A DNA stretch of 64,000 bases. It comes from JALZEG01 sp035942255 (GTDB lineage Bacteria > Actinomycetota > CADDZG01 > WHSQ01). A model generated the notes under the pieces. The model worked only from the letters and a program-made list of their open reading frames with translations, was not told where the DNA came from and searched no databases. Shown piece after piece: positions 46,936 through 56,404 of this stretch. The stretch lies in assembly GCA_035942255.1 (NCBI GenBank), contig DASZDG010000071.1, positions 38,818 through 102,817 of the forward strand, given 5' to 3'. Numbering within the stretch: the stretch's first letter is position 1; every line of letters begins with the position of its first letter. Both the position numbers and the translations under genes were made by a program.

Positions 46936-47775
46936 CTACTTCTCGATCGGGACGCCGACGAGGCTCCCGTACTCGGTCCACGAGCCGTCGTAGTTCTTCA
47001 CGTCGGAGAACCCGAGGAGCTCGCGCAGCACGAACCACGAGTGCGACGAGCGCTCGCCGATCCGGCAGTACGTGACGACCTCCTTGTCGGACGTGATGCC
47101 CTCGGCCGCGTAGAGCTCGCGCAGCTCCTCGGCGGTCTTGAACGTGCCGTCCTCGTTCACGGTCTTCGACCACGTGATGTTCGCGGCCCCCGGGATGTGT
47201 CCCGGCACCTGCGCCTGCTCCTGCGGGAGGTGCGGCGGCGCCAGCAGCTCGCCGCGGAACTCCTCAGGCGACCGCACGTCGACCCACGCGCCGCCCTCCG
47301 TCACGCGCCGCTCGACCTCGTTGCGGAAGATGCGCAGCTCCGGCCGCTCCGGCCCGATGTCGAACGTCGTCGGGGTCCGGGCGGGGACGTCCTGCGACAG
47401 GATGCGGCTCTCGAGCTCCCACTTCTTGCGGCCGCCGTTCAGCAGCACCACGTTCTCGACGCCGCGGTACTTGAACAGCCAGTACGCGTACGCGGCGAAC
47501 CAGTTGTTGTTGCCGCTGTAGAGGACGATCGTATGGTCGTTCGAGATCCCCTTCTCGCCGAGCAGCTTCGCGAGGCGCTCCGCCGAGATGAACTCGCGGC
47601 GCGGCACGTCGTGCAGCTCGTTCTCCCAGTCGATGACGATCGCGTTCGGGATGTGGCCCTTCTCGTACGCGGTCACGTCCTCGTCGACCTCTACGATCGC
47701 CACGTTCGGCGAGTCCGAGTTCGCCTCGACCCAGTCGGTGTCGACCAGGGCTTCGGGGTTGGCGTAGTCGCTCAC
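46936..47775 (-). CDS. Two-domain sulfurtransferase (rhodanese family)
   Basis: 279 residues, cytosolic. Two rhodanese domains: the N-terminal one inactive (TDWVEANSDSPNVAIVEVDED; YEKGHIPNAIVIDWENEL) and the C-terminal one with the persulfide-forming Cys in VVTYCRIGERSSHSWF. Closest to thiosulfate/3-mercaptopyruvate sulfurtransferases (SseA type); the loop CRIGER favours thiosulfate. Role: sulfur transfer from thiosulfate, or cyanide detoxification. GTG start overlaps the last 4 nt (GTGA) of the upstream regulator gene, which indicates translational coupling. Confidence 0.92.
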   Translation of the reverse strand: MSDYANPEALVDTDWVEANSDSPNVAIVEVDEDVTAYEKGHIPNAIVIDWENELHDVPRREFISAERLAKLLGEKGISNDHTIVLYSGNNNWFAAYAYWLFKYRGVENVVLLNGGRKKWELESRILSQDVPARTPTTFDIGPERPELRIFRNEVERRVTEGGAWVDVRSPEEFRGELLAPPHLPQEQAQVPGHIPGAANITWSKTVNEDGTFKTAEELRELYAAEGITSDKEVVTYCRIGERSSHSWFVLRELLGFSDVKNYDGSWTEYGSLVGVPIEK

Positions 47776-48218
47776 TTCGTTCCTCCTCGTTCGTTTTCCG
47801 TCTTCTGTTCGTCCAGGAGCTCGCGGATGCGCGCCAGCTGCCCGGAGGCGTCGGCGAGCATCCGCTCCAGCATTCGCAGCTCGACCTCGAGCTCGCCGCT
47901 CGCGTCGGTCTCGGGCGGGGGCAGGTCCGAGACGTCGACGCCGGCCTCGGAGAGGGCCCCCGCTTCGCCCTCCCACGTGAAATAGACCTTGGCGGGGCGG
48001 CCCTTCGTGCGGCGGCGCGTCTCGGTGGCGAGGAACCCGGCCTCGACCATCAGGTCGAGGTGGGCCCGGGCGACGTTCGGGTGGATCTGGAAGGCGTCGG
48101 CGATCTCCTTCACCGTCTTGGCGCCGCTCCGCAGGAGCAGCGACAGGATCGCGGCCCTCGTGGGCAGCGACAGGACCTTGGCGGTCTTGGTGGCAGAGTC
48201 GTCTCCGAGCCTCGTCAT
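47772..48218 (-). CDS. ArsR/DeoR-type winged-helix transcriptional regulator
   Basis: 148 residues. N-terminal winged helix: AKVLSLPTRAAILSLLL, TVKEIADAFQIHPNVARAHLDLMVEAGFL and KGRPAKVYFTWEG as the wing. C-terminal helical region with LEVELRMLERMLADASGQLARIRELL, probably a dimerisation coiled coil, and no Cys for metal or thiol sensing. The start at 48218 has no clear ribosome site; a TTG at 48257 in frame is another option. It overlaps the sulfurtransferase start by 4 nt, so it likely controls that operon. Divergent from the DUF2332 gene. Confidence 0.8.
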   Translation of the reverse strand: MTRLGDDSATKTAKVLSLPTRAAILSLLLRSGAKTVKEIADAFQIHPNVARAHLDLMVEAGFLATETRRRTKGRPAKVYFTWEGEAGALSEAGVDVSDLPPPETDASGELEVELRMLERMLADASGQLARIRELLDEQKTENERGGTK

Positions 48219-48284
48219 TGTGGGGGATTTGATACCAGCATTTGCACCCTTTAGCAAGTGTTAAACGTACAAACTCGGAGCGGG

Positions 48285-48290
48285 CAGACT
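48285..48290 (+). promoter_or_regulatory. Possible -10 element of a leaderless promoter (DUF2332 gene)
   Basis: CAGACT lies 6 nt upstream of the GTG at 48297 in the leaderless position used elsewhere here. Confidence 0.3.
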
Positions 48291-48296
48291 GAAGGG

Positions 48297-49358
48297 GTGC
48301 CGGACACCCGCGAAGGCCTCGTGCAGCTGATCGAGTACCAGGCGTACTCGTGCCGCGAGCTCGGGTCGCCGCTGTACGGGGCTCTGCTCGACGCCGCGGC
48401 CGCCGACGCCGCGGCGGGCGGCCCGGTGTACCGAGTGCTCGAGGACAAGGCGGGCGACCCAGACGGGTCGGCACTCGTGCTGAGGCTCATGGCTGCGGTC
48501 CACCGTCTCGTCCTCCGGGGCGAGGCTCCGGAGCTCGCCGCCTTCTACCCGTCCGCCGGGGGGTCGGCCGCGGGCGCGGGCGCCGCGCGGGTGTTCCTCG
48601 AGGTCGTCGAGGCCCAAGAGGCGTGGCTGCGGGAGGACTCGCGCCGGCCGCTGCAGACGAACGAGGTCGGACGGTGCGCGGCCCTCGTCGGCGGGTTCCT
48701 GACGCTCGCAGAGCGTTCCGGGCTTCCCTTGGATGCGGTCGAGGTCGGCGCGAGCGCGGGCTTCAACCTGCGCTGGGACCACTACCTCTACGAGGCCCGG
48801 GGGGAGACCTGGGGTGATCCCGCATCGCCGGTCCGACTCTGCGGCTACAACACCGACGCTCCGCCTCCGTTCGGCGTCGAGGCCGAGGTCGTCCGCCGCC
48901 GGGGCTGCGACCCGAGCCCGATCGACCCGTCGTCGGACGAGGGCCGCGTCTCGTTGCTGTCGTTCGTGTGGCCCGACCAAGCGGCGCGCATCCGTCTGTT
49001 GAAGGCGGCGATGGAGGTGGCGCGCCGCGTCCCGGTCACGGTCGAGCCCTCCCCCGCTTCGGCCTGGCTGCCCGCCGCTCTGTCCGACCGCCCGGACGCC
49101 GCGGCGACGGTCGTCTACCACTCGATCGTGTGGCAGTACATGGACGAGGACGAGCAGGGCGCGGTGACGGCCGCGATCGAGGGGGCCGGGGGCCGCGCGA
49201 CGCGCGACGCGCCGCTCGCGTGGCTACGGATGGAGCCGTCGGAGGACCAGAAGATCGTCGAGGTCAGGCTCCGAACGTGGCCCGGCGATGAGGACAACCT
49301 GATAGCGACGAGCGGCTACCACGGCACGTCGGTGCGGTGGTTGGGGGGCCGGCCCTGA
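48297..49358 (+). CDS. DUF2332 family protein
   Basis: 353 residues, soluble. DUF2332 members show DTREGLVQLIEYQAYSCRELGSPLYGALL at the N-terminus, EVGASAGFNLRWDHYLY (a SAM-methyltransferase-like glycine loop), SLLSFVWPDQAARIRLLKAAM, VVYHSIVWQYM, and a C-terminal LIATSGYHGTSVRWL. The fold suggests a methyltransferase-like enzyme but no activity is established. GTG 48297 is chosen because a CAGACT box stands 6 nt upstream; a GTG at 48258 in the same frame is the alternative. Confidence 0.85.
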   Translation: MPDTREGLVQLIEYQAYSCRELGSPLYGALLDAAAADAAAGGPVYRVLEDKAGDPDGSALVLRLMAAVHRLVLRGEAPELAAFYPSAGGSAAGAGAARVFLEVVEAQEAWLREDSRRPLQTNEVGRCAALVGGFLTLAERSGLPLDAVEVGASAGFNLRWDHYLYEARGETWGDPASPVRLCGYNTDAPPPFGVEAEVVRRRGCDPSPIDPSSDEGRVSLLSFVWPDQAARIRLLKAAMEVARRVPVTVEPSPASAWLPAALSDRPDAAATVVYHSIVWQYMDEDEQGAVTAAIEGAGGRATRDAPLAWLRMEPSEDQKIVEVRLRTWPGDEDNLIATSGYHGTSVRWLGGRP

Positions 49359-49410
49359 GGCGTTCGCGCGCCGGCGCAGGATGCCCACCCGATCCGCAGA
49401 ACCTCCCCTT

Positions 49411-50361
49411 ATGTATAGACCTTTGGCCGTCGCCGTCGCGATCATCGTAGGGGCGGCCGGGCTGACGCCGTCGCTCGCCGAGGAGCTCGACGGCAAGGTC
49501 GAACGCCCCCAGCTGCGGCGCGTGAACACCTTCCACTCCGACGGCGTATCGGGCATCGCCCTCGAAGTGCCGCAGAAGGTGAGGTGGTTTGCCGACAACG
49601 TAGAGATCGAGCTCGGCAAGGGCACGGATGCCGCGTGGGTGGCGTTCCGGAACCGTCGTCGCGATGCGGAGCTCTGCGATCTCTGTTTCCTCGGCACCTT
49701 CGCCCAGAGATGGCGCCGCGGTCCGTTCGGCTGGCTGATGGCGGGTGCCTGTACCGGCAACTCGGGTCGCGAGCTCGGGTGCGCGATCCCCGAAGGGGTC
49801 AGCGAGCTCTACCTCATGGGCGACGGGCCCTTCACCGTGACGATCCGGTTCCCGGAGCTCCGCGGAGCACTGGACCTGGAAGCATCCGGCGCGGTCGACG
49901 GCGAGGTCCGGCGCGTTCCCCCGAAGTGCGTCACGCCCGATTGCGCGCTCGTCAAAGGCTCGATCGTTCGGAAGGTCGGGCGCGGGCGTCCCGCCTACTC
50001 TCAGATCCAGGCGTCCGTCCAGGGCGTTCGCTCCGAGAGGAATCCCACCGTCCAGAACGTCACCGCGTGCGCGTATCCGGGCTATTTCAACGAGCACAAG
50101 TCCGCCGACCCGAGCGATCATCCGTACGGATGCGACGTCGCCGATACCAGAGACGCTTCCAGCGACGAGTTCCTGTTCCCGTTCGTGACCACCGGAGGGG
50201 GCCTGGGCGGCGTCGGGGTAGGCGCCAAGACGCACGGGTCGCAATACCTCGCTTACACGATCCACCACCGTGAGGCGGCGCCGCCTTCGAAAGTCGAAGC
50301 GTACGCGTGGTTCCTCAACGCCGGCATCCGCTGCGCGTCGGGCACGTTCTTCGACTGCTGA
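49411..50361 (+). CDS. Secreted protein of unknown function
   Basis: 316 residues from ATG 49411 (326 if 49381 is used; neither has a ribosome site). Signal peptide RPLAVAVAIIVGAAGLTPSLA. The mature part holds about ten Cys (ELCDLCFLG, GACTGN, LGCAIP, PKCVTPDCAL, TACAYPG, YGCDV, IRCASG, FFDC), so it is heavily disulfide-bonded. A stretch VSELYLMGDGPFTVTIRFPEL is beta-rich. No family recognised. Convergent with the gene at 50383. Confidence 0.6.
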   Translation: MYRPLAVAVAIIVGAAGLTPSLAEELDGKVERPQLRRVNTFHSDGVSGIALEVPQKVRWFADNVEIELGKGTDAAWVAFRNRRRDAELCDLCFLGTFAQRWRRGPFGWLMAGACTGNSGRELGCAIPEGVSELYLMGDGPFTVTIRFPELRGALDLEASGAVDGEVRRVPPKCVTPDCALVKGSIVRKVGRGRPAYSQIQASVQGVRSERNPTVQNVTACAYPGYFNEHKSADPSDHPYGCDVADTRDASSDEFLFPFVTTGGGLGGVGVGAKTHGSQYLAYTIHHREAAPPSKVEAYAWFLNAGIRCASGTFFDC

Positions 50362-50382
50362 TAGCGGAACGCCGCCTTCTGG

Positions 50383-50907
50383 TTAGTAGGCCCTCATCCG
50401 GCCCTTGTTCGGCGCCCGATCGACGCAGTCCTCGATGCACGTCTCACCGCTCAGGTCCTTGCTCCTCGCGACGAGGTCGAGGTGCTGGCCGTCCAGCTCG
50501 GCGAGGTCGAGCGGCATCGTCACGGTCGCGGTCCGCTTGTTCGGACGCTTCGCGGCGATCGGTTCGTACTGGTTGCTCCCGTCCTTCGACCTCAGCTCGA
50601 AGATCAGTGCGCCGTCGCGGCACACGAACGATCCGACGAGGTCCCACTTATTGTTGCCGCTGCCGTCGAACAGCCACTTGAGCGACGTCTTCGCCGCGGG
50701 CCGCAGCTCCCGGCACTTCCACGCGGAGTGCGTCCTGATCGTGAGCGTCGCGACGTCCTCGGGGTCCTCGACGAACTTGATCAACGAGATGTCGAGGCTG
50801 AGCCCGGAATCGGCGGGGTCCTGCTCCTTCACCGCGAACGCGGGGGCCGCGAGAGCGACGACGAGCGTCGCCGCCATCAACGTCACCGAAATCAAGCGCC
50901 TGCGCAT
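50383..50907 (-). CDS. Secreted protein of unknown function
   Basis: 174 residues. GAGGAGG lies 8-14 nt before the ATG. Signal peptide ISVTLMAATLVVALAAPAF, cleavage near FAV. Mature part mostly beta-strand: SLDISLIKFVEDPEDVATL, WLFDGSGNNKWDLVGSFVC, TATVTMPLDLAELDGQ; four Cys (KCREL, VCRDG, ETCIEDCVDR). No recognised domain; possibly a carbohydrate- or metal-binding beta-sandwich. Confidence 0.6.
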   Translation of the reverse strand: MRRRLISVTLMAATLVVALAAPAFAVKEQDPADSGLSLDISLIKFVEDPEDVATLTIRTHSAWKCRELRPAAKTSLKWLFDGSGNNKWDLVGSFVCRDGALIFELRSKDGSNQYEPIAAKRPNKRTATVTMPLDLAELDGQHLDLVARSKDLSGETCIEDCVDRAPNKGRMRAY

Positions 50908-50952
50908 ATGGATGCCTCCTCGTGATCGTGCCCGGCCCCGCGGACGAACATG

Positions 50953-51294
50953 TCAGAGGTCGACGGCGATCGCAAGGGCCGTCCGGGCCCAGTCGCTCAT
51001 CCGGCCCCCGTCGCGCCACCCCTGGTACTTCGCGGCGAGCAGGCGGCGGGCGAGGTCGTCCTCGCCGGGGTCCGTCACGCGCCGGGCGCTCCCGGTGTGC
51101 TCGACGCCGTCGATGCGAACGCTCACCGACGGCTCCGCGAGGAGGTTGCGCACCCAGTCGGACCGCTCACCGCCGCCGGAGAGCATGAAGATCGTCCGGC
51201 CCTCGACGCCGTACCAGATCTCGATCTCGTGCGGCCGTCCGGAGACGCGGCCGGTCGTCGTGAGGTAGCAGAACTCGACGTCCGGGACGACCAC
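50953..51294 (-). CDS. DUF385 (deazaflavin-dependent nitroreductase-like) protein
   Basis: 113 residues, split-barrel flavin-binding fold of the PNPOx-like superfamily. Recognised by LTTTGRVSGRPHEIEIWY, the FMLSGGGERSDWVRNL middle and PSVSVRI. Actinomycete members use coenzyme F420 or FMN to reduce quinones or nitro compounds. Start GTG 51294 lies 5 bp after the stop of sufU, with CCGAGGG upstream, so it is the last gene of the suf operon, a place where a redox enzyme makes sense but no direct link is known. Confidence 0.8.
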   Translation of the reverse strand: MVVPDVEFCYLTTTGRVSGRPHEIEIWYGVEGRTIFMLSGGGERSDWVRNLLAEPSVSVRIDGVEHTGSARRVTDPGEDDLARRLLAAKYQGWRDGGRMSDWARTALAIAVDL

Positions 51295-51299
51295 GGGAC

Positions 51300-51746
51300 T
51301 CAGCCCTCGGCCTTGCCGCCCTCCGCCAGGCCTTCGAGCAGCGTGTTCCAGCCGAGCAGCGCGCACTTGATGCGGACGGGGTACTTCACGACGCCCTTCA
51401 GCGAGATTAGATCGCCGAGCGCGTCCGCGTCGCCGTCCTCCTCGCCCGCCATCATCCGCTTGATCGACTCGGCCAGCTCGCCGGCCTCCTTCGCGGAAAG
51501 ACCCCGCACCTTCTCCGTCATCATCGACGTGCTCGCCTGGCTGATCGAGCAGCCCTTGCCCTCGAACGCGACGCCTTCGACGGTCTCGCCGTCGAAGCGC
51601 AGGAACAGCTCGATCTCGTCGCCGCACAGCGGGTTGTTGCGCTCGAGCGCGACGTCGTGGGGGTCGATCCGGCCCTTGTTCCGCGGAGCGCGGTAGTGGT
51701 CGAGGATGACCTCCTTGTAAAGCTCCTCCAGGCTCAGGCGAACCAC
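51300..51746 (-). CDS. sufU: Fe-S cluster assembly scaffold SufU
   Basis: 148 residues, IscU-like fold. SufU of Gram-positives is a zinc protein that accepts sulfur from SufS. Three conserved Cys are visible in NPLCGDEIELFL, GKGCSISQAS and IKCALLGW, with the Asp in GDE acting as fourth ligand. The insertion between the second and third Cys is typical of SufU versus IscU. It overlaps the end of sufS by 13 nt. Confidence 0.93.
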   Translation of the reverse strand: MVRLSLEELYKEVILDHYRAPRNKGRIDPHDVALERNNPLCGDEIELFLRFDGETVEGVAFEGKGCSISQASTSMMTEKVRGLSAKEAGELAESIKRMMAGEEDGDADALGDLISLKGVVKYPVRIKCALLGWNTLLEGLAEGGKAEG

Positions 51747-52957
51747 CCCTTCGACTTCTCCAATGCGGCGATGAGCGCGTCGACATCCTCGCGCGTGTTG
51801 TAGACGTAGAACGAGGCACGGGCGGTCGCGGGGACGCCGAGGCAGCGCATCAGCGGTTGCGCGCAGTGGTGGCCGGCCCGGATGCAGACGCCCTCCTGGT
51901 CGACGATCGTCGCCATGTCGTGCGGGTGGACCTCCGGGACGTTGAACGCAACTACGCCCCCGCGGTCGTGTGCGTCGGGCGGCCCGTAGATCGTCGCCCC
52001 CATCTCACGCAGCCGCTCGAGCGCGTACGCCGTCATCTCGACCTCGTGCGCGCGGACCGCGTCCATCCCCAGGTCTTCGAGGTACTCGATCGCGGCCCCC
52101 ATGCCGACGGCCTGCGCGACATTGGGCGTGCCCGCCTCGAACTTCTGGGGGATCTCGGCGAACGTGGCGCGGTCGGCCCACACCTCCCGGATCATCTCGC
52201 CGCCGCCGTGGAACGGGGGCATGGCCTCGAGCAGGTCCTCGCGTCCGTAGAGCACGCCCGCACCGGTAGGGCCGCACATCTTGTGGGCGGAGAAGGCGAG
52301 GAAGTCCGCGTCGAGCTCGTTGACGTCGAAGCTCAGGTGCGGCGCGGCCTGGGCCGCGTCGACGAGGATCCGAGCGCCCACCGAGTGAGCCGCGTCGGCG
52401 ATCTGGCGCACGGGGTTGATCGTCCCGAGCACGTTCGACATGAGGTTCAGCGCGACGAGCTTCGTCTTCGGCGTCACGTACTCGTCGAGGAGGTCGACGC
52501 GCAGCTGCCCGTCTCCGTCGATCGGGAGGTGCCGGAGCACCGCGCCGGTGTCGAGGCAGTGCAGCTGCCACGGGATGAGGTTCGAGTGGTGCTCCATGTC
52601 CGTGACGAGGATCTCGTCACCCTCACGGACGTTCTCCCGCGCCCATGTGTAGCGCAGGAGGTTGATCGACTCGGTCGTGCCACGCGTGAACACGATCGAT
52701 CGCGCGCTGCGGGCACCGATGAAGCGGCGCACCGCCTCGCGGGCCCCCTCGTACGCGGCGGTCGCCTTCTCGCCGAGCTCGTAGATCCCTCGGTGGACGT
52801 TCGCGTTCTCGGTCTCGTAGAACCGCACCATCCGGTCGATCACCTGGCGCGGCTTGTGCGACGTCGCGGCCGAGTCCAGATAGACGAGCGGCTTGCCGTG
52901 GGCGAGCGTCTCGAATATCGGGAAGTCCTTGCGGACGACCTCTGCGTCTAGCGACAT
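51734..52957 (-). CDS. sufS: Cysteine desulfurase SufS
   Basis: 407 residues, fold-type I PLP enzyme that removes sulfur from L-cysteine to form a persulfide. The PLP Lys is in FLAFSAHKMCGPTGAG near residue 224; the N-terminal YLDSAATSHKP and EHHSNLIPW are usual. The active-site Cys is in AQPLMRCLGVPATARAS near residue 370, typical of group II (SufS) desulfurases. Sulfur passes to SufU. Short gap (17 nt) after sufC. Confidence 0.96.
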   Translation of the reverse strand: MSLDAEVVRKDFPIFETLAHGKPLVYLDSAATSHKPRQVIDRMVRFYETENANVHRGIYELGEKATAAYEGAREAVRRFIGARSARSIVFTRGTTESINLLRYTWARENVREGDEILVTDMEHHSNLIPWQLHCLDTGAVLRHLPIDGDGQLRVDLLDEYVTPKTKLVALNLMSNVLGTINPVRQIADAAHSVGARILVDAAQAAPHLSFDVNELDADFLAFSAHKMCGPTGAGVLYGREDLLEAMPPFHGGGEMIREVWADRATFAEIPQKFEAGTPNVAQAVGMGAAIEYLEDLGMDAVRAHEVEMTAYALERLREMGATIYGPPDAHDRGGVVAFNVPEVHPHDMATIVDQEGVCIRAGHHCAQPLMRCLGVPATARASFYVYNTREDVDALIAALEKSKGWFA

Positions 52958-52974
52958 CGCAGCACCATCTTCCT

Positions 52975-53778
<804 letters not shown>

Positions 53779-53790
53779 CGCCCTCAACTC

Positions 53791-54117
53791 CTATGCGCTC
53801 TTCTTGGGGCCCACGAGGATCTCGCCGCCCTCGACCTTCACGGAATAGCTCGCCACGGGCTTCGTGGCGGGCAGGATTCGGACCGCGCCGGTCTCGACGT
53901 TGAAGCGCGACCCGTGCAGCGGGCACTCGACCTCGAGCTCCTCGGGCTCGAACTCGCCCTCGCTGAGGTACGCCTCCTGGTGCGAGCAGACGTCGCTCAA
54001 CGCGTAGACGTCGTCGCCGACGCGGTACAGGCCGACGAGCTCGCCGCCGACCGACACCTGCATCATCTCGCCGTCGCCGAGGTCGTCGACGCGTGCGACG
54101 GGCTGGAACAAGGCCAC
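53791..54117 (-). CDS. Rieske-type 2Fe-2S ferredoxin
   Basis: 108 residues, soluble. Rieske cluster motifs CSHQEAYLSEG (C-x-H) and CPLHGSRF (C-x-x-H) with the spacing of about 16 residues usual for bacterial Rieske ferredoxins (BphF/NirD-like). GTG 54117 starts 1 nt after the sufD stop, so coupled translation is certain in practice. It could carry electrons for cluster assembly or act as a client. Rieske genes in actinomycete suf operons are known. Confidence 0.9.
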   Translation of the reverse strand: MALFQPVARVDDLGDGEMMQVSVGGELVGLYRVGDDVYALSDVCSHQEAYLSEGEFEPEELEVECPLHGSRFNVETGAVRILPATKPVASYSVKVEGGEILVGPKKSA

Positions 54118-54118
54118 G

Positions 54119-55351
54119 TCAGACCGCCACCTCGAGCCGCTGGCTCCCCTCGACCTTCGCCGCGATCGAGTCGGAGAGGTCGTCGCGGACCTGCGGGAGC
54201 CGGATGCGGTCGAGAACCTCGCCGAAGAAGCCAAACACGACGAGCTTCTGCGCGGTCACGCGGTCGATGCCGCGGCTCATCAGGTAGAAGAGGTGCTCCT
54301 CCTCGACCGGCGACACGGTCGCGCCGTGCGTGCAGCGCACCTCGTTCGCCTCGATCTCGAGCTGTGGGATCGAGTGCGCCAGAGCGTCCTCGGACAGCAC
54401 GAGGTTGCGGTTCGCCTGGTAGGCGTCGGTCCCCTGAGCCCCCTTGGCCACCTTGATCAGGCCGGAGTACTCGCTGCGCGACCTCTCCTTCAGCGCCCCC
54501 TTGTAGAGGAGGTCCGACGTCGCGTGCGGAGCGGCGTGCTCCTGGAGCGTCCGCTGCGCGAAGTGCTGGTCGGAGTCGGCGAAGTAGAGCCCGAGCATCT
54601 CCGAGAACGACCCCTCGCCCTTCAGCACCGACTCGACCTGCGTACGCGCGAAGCGGGAGCCGAGGTTGACGGCGAGGCTGCGGACGGTCGAGTCACGGTA
54701 GCCGGTGAAGCGCTGCGTCTGGAAGTGCGAGACGCCGCGGCCCCACTCCTGGAGCGAGATGTAGTTGACCATCGCCCCGCGTCCCGCGGTCACCTCGACG
54801 ACGCTCGCACACATCGAGCGCATCAAGGCGTCGTCGCTCTTGAACCGGTCCACGAACGTCAGCGACGCCTGGTCCTCGACCACGATCGTCGTGTGCGGGA
54901 ACGCCGAGCCGCCCTTGTCCACGTCGCGCAGCACCTCGAGCGGGATGTCGACGTCGACGCCGCGCGGCACGTACACGATCACGTCGTCGGAGTGGAACGC
55001 CCCGTGGAGCGCGGTGAACCGGTGCTCGTCCAGCGGCACGTCCGTGAAGAAGTGCTCCTTCACGAGGTCGGGCACGTCGTGCTGGGCACCCAAGAGGTCG
55101 GTGAAGACGACGCCTTTCTTGGCGAGCGCCTCGGGGAGCTCGAGCGACCGCTTGGCGACGGCCGGCGGCGCGTACAGCTCGAAGTCGAACCCGCGGACGT
55201 CGGTGTAGCGCCACTCCTCCTTCTTCGGGTCCGGCATGTCGAGCTTCTCGAAGAGGTCGTACGCCTGCGTGCGGCGCTCGGTGAGCCAGCCGGGCTCGCC
55301 CGTCGCGGCCGCCAGCGCCTCTACGGCGTCTCTGTCCAGTCTCAAGGTCAT
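54119..55351 (-). CDS. sufD: Fe-S cluster assembly protein SufD
   Basis: 410 residues, right-handed beta-helix fold as SufB. Features: DMPDPKKEEWRYTDVRGFD at the start, the helix core VYVPRGVDVDIPLEVL, TIVVEDQASLTFVDRF, and the ending HLFYLMSRGIDRVTAQKLVVFGFFGEVLDRI, typical of SufB/D. Forms the SufBC2D scaffold with the separate sufB gene. ATG 55351 with a GGGAG at 12 nt; first gene of its operon, whose promoter has the iron-box palindrome. Confidence 0.93.
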   Translation of the reverse strand: MTLRLDRDAVEALAAATGEPGWLTERRTQAYDLFEKLDMPDPKKEEWRYTDVRGFDFELYAPPAVAKRSLELPEALAKKGVVFTDLLGAQHDVPDLVKEHFFTDVPLDEHRFTALHGAFHSDDVIVYVPRGVDVDIPLEVLRDVDKGGSAFPHTTIVVEDQASLTFVDRFKSDDALMRSMCASVVEVTAGRGAMVNYISLQEWGRGVSHFQTQRFTGYRDSTVRSLAVNLGSRFARTQVESVLKGEGSFSEMLGLYFADSDQHFAQRTLQEHAAPHATSDLLYKGALKERSRSEYSGLIKVAKGAQGTDAYQANRNLVLSEDALAHSIPQLEIEANEVRCTHGATVSPVEEEHLFYLMSRGIDRVTAQKLVVFGFFGEVLDRIRLPQVRDDLSDSIAAKVEGSQRLEVAV

Positions 55352-55421
55352 CGAGCGAACCAACTCCCGGAAGTGGGTGGGTGTCTCTCCGTCTCGCGCG
55401 GGGTCTTCACGCGCGCCGCCG

Positions 55422-55446
55422 AGCCTACCAGTTAGGGCAACCTAAC
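55422..55446 (-). promoter_or_regulatory. Iron-box-like operator and -10 of the sufD operon
   Basis: GTTAGG-GCAA-CCTAAC at 55431-55446 (reading plus strand) is a perfect 6-bp dyad with a 4-nt spacer, close to the centre of the DtxR/IdeR consensus TTAGGTTAGSCTAACCTAA. On the minus strand it is followed by TGG and TAGGCT at 55422-55427, a TANNNT -10 with extended TGG, giving a leader of roughly 60 nt to sufD. The same arrangement is found before sufB. The palindrome also lies upstream of the divergent EamA gene. Confidence 0.7.
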
Positions 55447-55467
55447 CTCGGGGCCTCCCGGCGCGTT

Positions 55468-55473
55468 TACCCT
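55468..55473 (+). promoter_or_regulatory. Possible -10 element of a leaderless promoter (EamA gene)
   Basis: TACCCT lies 7 nt upstream of the ATG at 55481; no Shine-Dalgarno motif. The iron-box palindrome would cover its -35 region. Confidence 0.4.
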
Positions 55474-55480
55474 GCTCAAC

Positions 55481-56404
55481 ATGCCCAAACGCCCCCCGGC
55501 CGACGATCATTCCGCCACCGCGCTCGGCCTGCTCGCGGTGGTCGGCGCGGCGGCCTGCTGGGGCATCGCGGCGGCGGTCGCGAAGGGGCTGTTCGAGGAA
55601 GGCGTCGAGCCGATCGAGCTCGCCCAGGCACGTTCTTACGTGGCCGCCGTGGGGTTCTCGCTGCTCCCGGGGGCGTGGGCCGGCGGGATCCGCATGGACC
55701 GGGCGACGGCGCTGCCCCTGATCGGGCTGGGCCTCTCGATCCCGGCGGTCAACGGCGTCTATTACCTGGCGATCCAGCGGCTCGACGTCGCCGTCGCGCT
55801 CGTCATGGAGTACTCGGCCCCCGTGCTCGTCGTCGCGTGGACCGCCGTGCAGGCGCGCCGGTTCCCGCGGCCGTTGGTGCTGGCGACGCTGACGGCGGCC
55901 ATCGTCGGGGTCGTCGGTGTGGCCGAGCTGCCCAAAGGGGACGTCGGCACCGTGGACGGGATCGGGCTCGCGCTCGGGATGGCCGCCGCGGTGTTCTTCT
56001 CCGCCTACACGCTGCTGAACGAGGCGACGGCCGCGCGGCTCGGGCCGGTGCCGTCGATGGCGCGGGCGTTCGCGATCGCGGCGGCGTTCTGGGTGGTCTA
56101 CCAGGCGCCGCGGGGCTTCCCGCACGCGCTCGTCGACCCGGACAACGTGCTGCGGGTGCTGTTCATCGGCGTGGGCGGGACGCTCGTACCGTTCCTGCTG
56201 TTCATCTGGGGCGTCTCGAAGGTGAAGTCGGAGAAGGCCGCCATCGCCGCGACGATCGAGCCGCCGCTCGCCGGCGTCATCGCGTGGCTGTGGCTGGGCG
56301 AGCGGCTCTCGGCGATGCAGGTCGGCGGGGGCGTGTTGATCCTCGCCGCGGTCGCGGCGTTGCAACTGGAGCGGACGCGCCCGGTCCTCGCGCCGGAGCC
56401 GTGA
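55481..56404 (+). CDS. EamA-family (DMT superfamily) transporter
   Basis: 307 residues with ten hydrophobic segments in two EamA repeats (for example LLAVVGAAACWGIAAAVAKG; VALVMEYSAPVLVVAWTAVQ at the end of repeat 1; GLALGMAAAVFFSAYTLLNE at the start of repeat 2; AAIAATIEPPLAGVIAWLWLGE near the end). The conserved Pro-rich EPPLAG and WLGE are standard. Probably exports a metabolite or amino acid; substrate cannot be inferred. Divergent from sufD; its promoter overlaps the iron-box. Confidence 0.92.
   Translation: MPKRPPADDHSATALGLLAVVGAAACWGIAAAVAKGLFEEGVEPIELAQARSYVAAVGFSLLPGAWAGGIRMDRATALPLIGLGLSIPAVNGVYYLAIQRLDVAVALVMEYSAPVLVVAWTAVQARRFPRPLVLATLTAAIVGVVGVAELPKGDVGTVDGIGLALGMAAAVFFSAYTLLNEATAARLGPVPSMARAFAIAAAFWVVYQAPRGFPHALVDPDNVLRVLFIGVGGTLVPFLLFIWGVSKVKSEKAAIAATIEPPLAGVIAWLWLGERLSAMQVGGGVLILAAVAALQLERTRPVLAPEP

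Noticed and set aside
46859..47173. Upstream extension of the M28-like membrane protein frame
   Set aside because: It overlaps the sulfurtransferase gene in another frame; a normal ATG exists at 46858.
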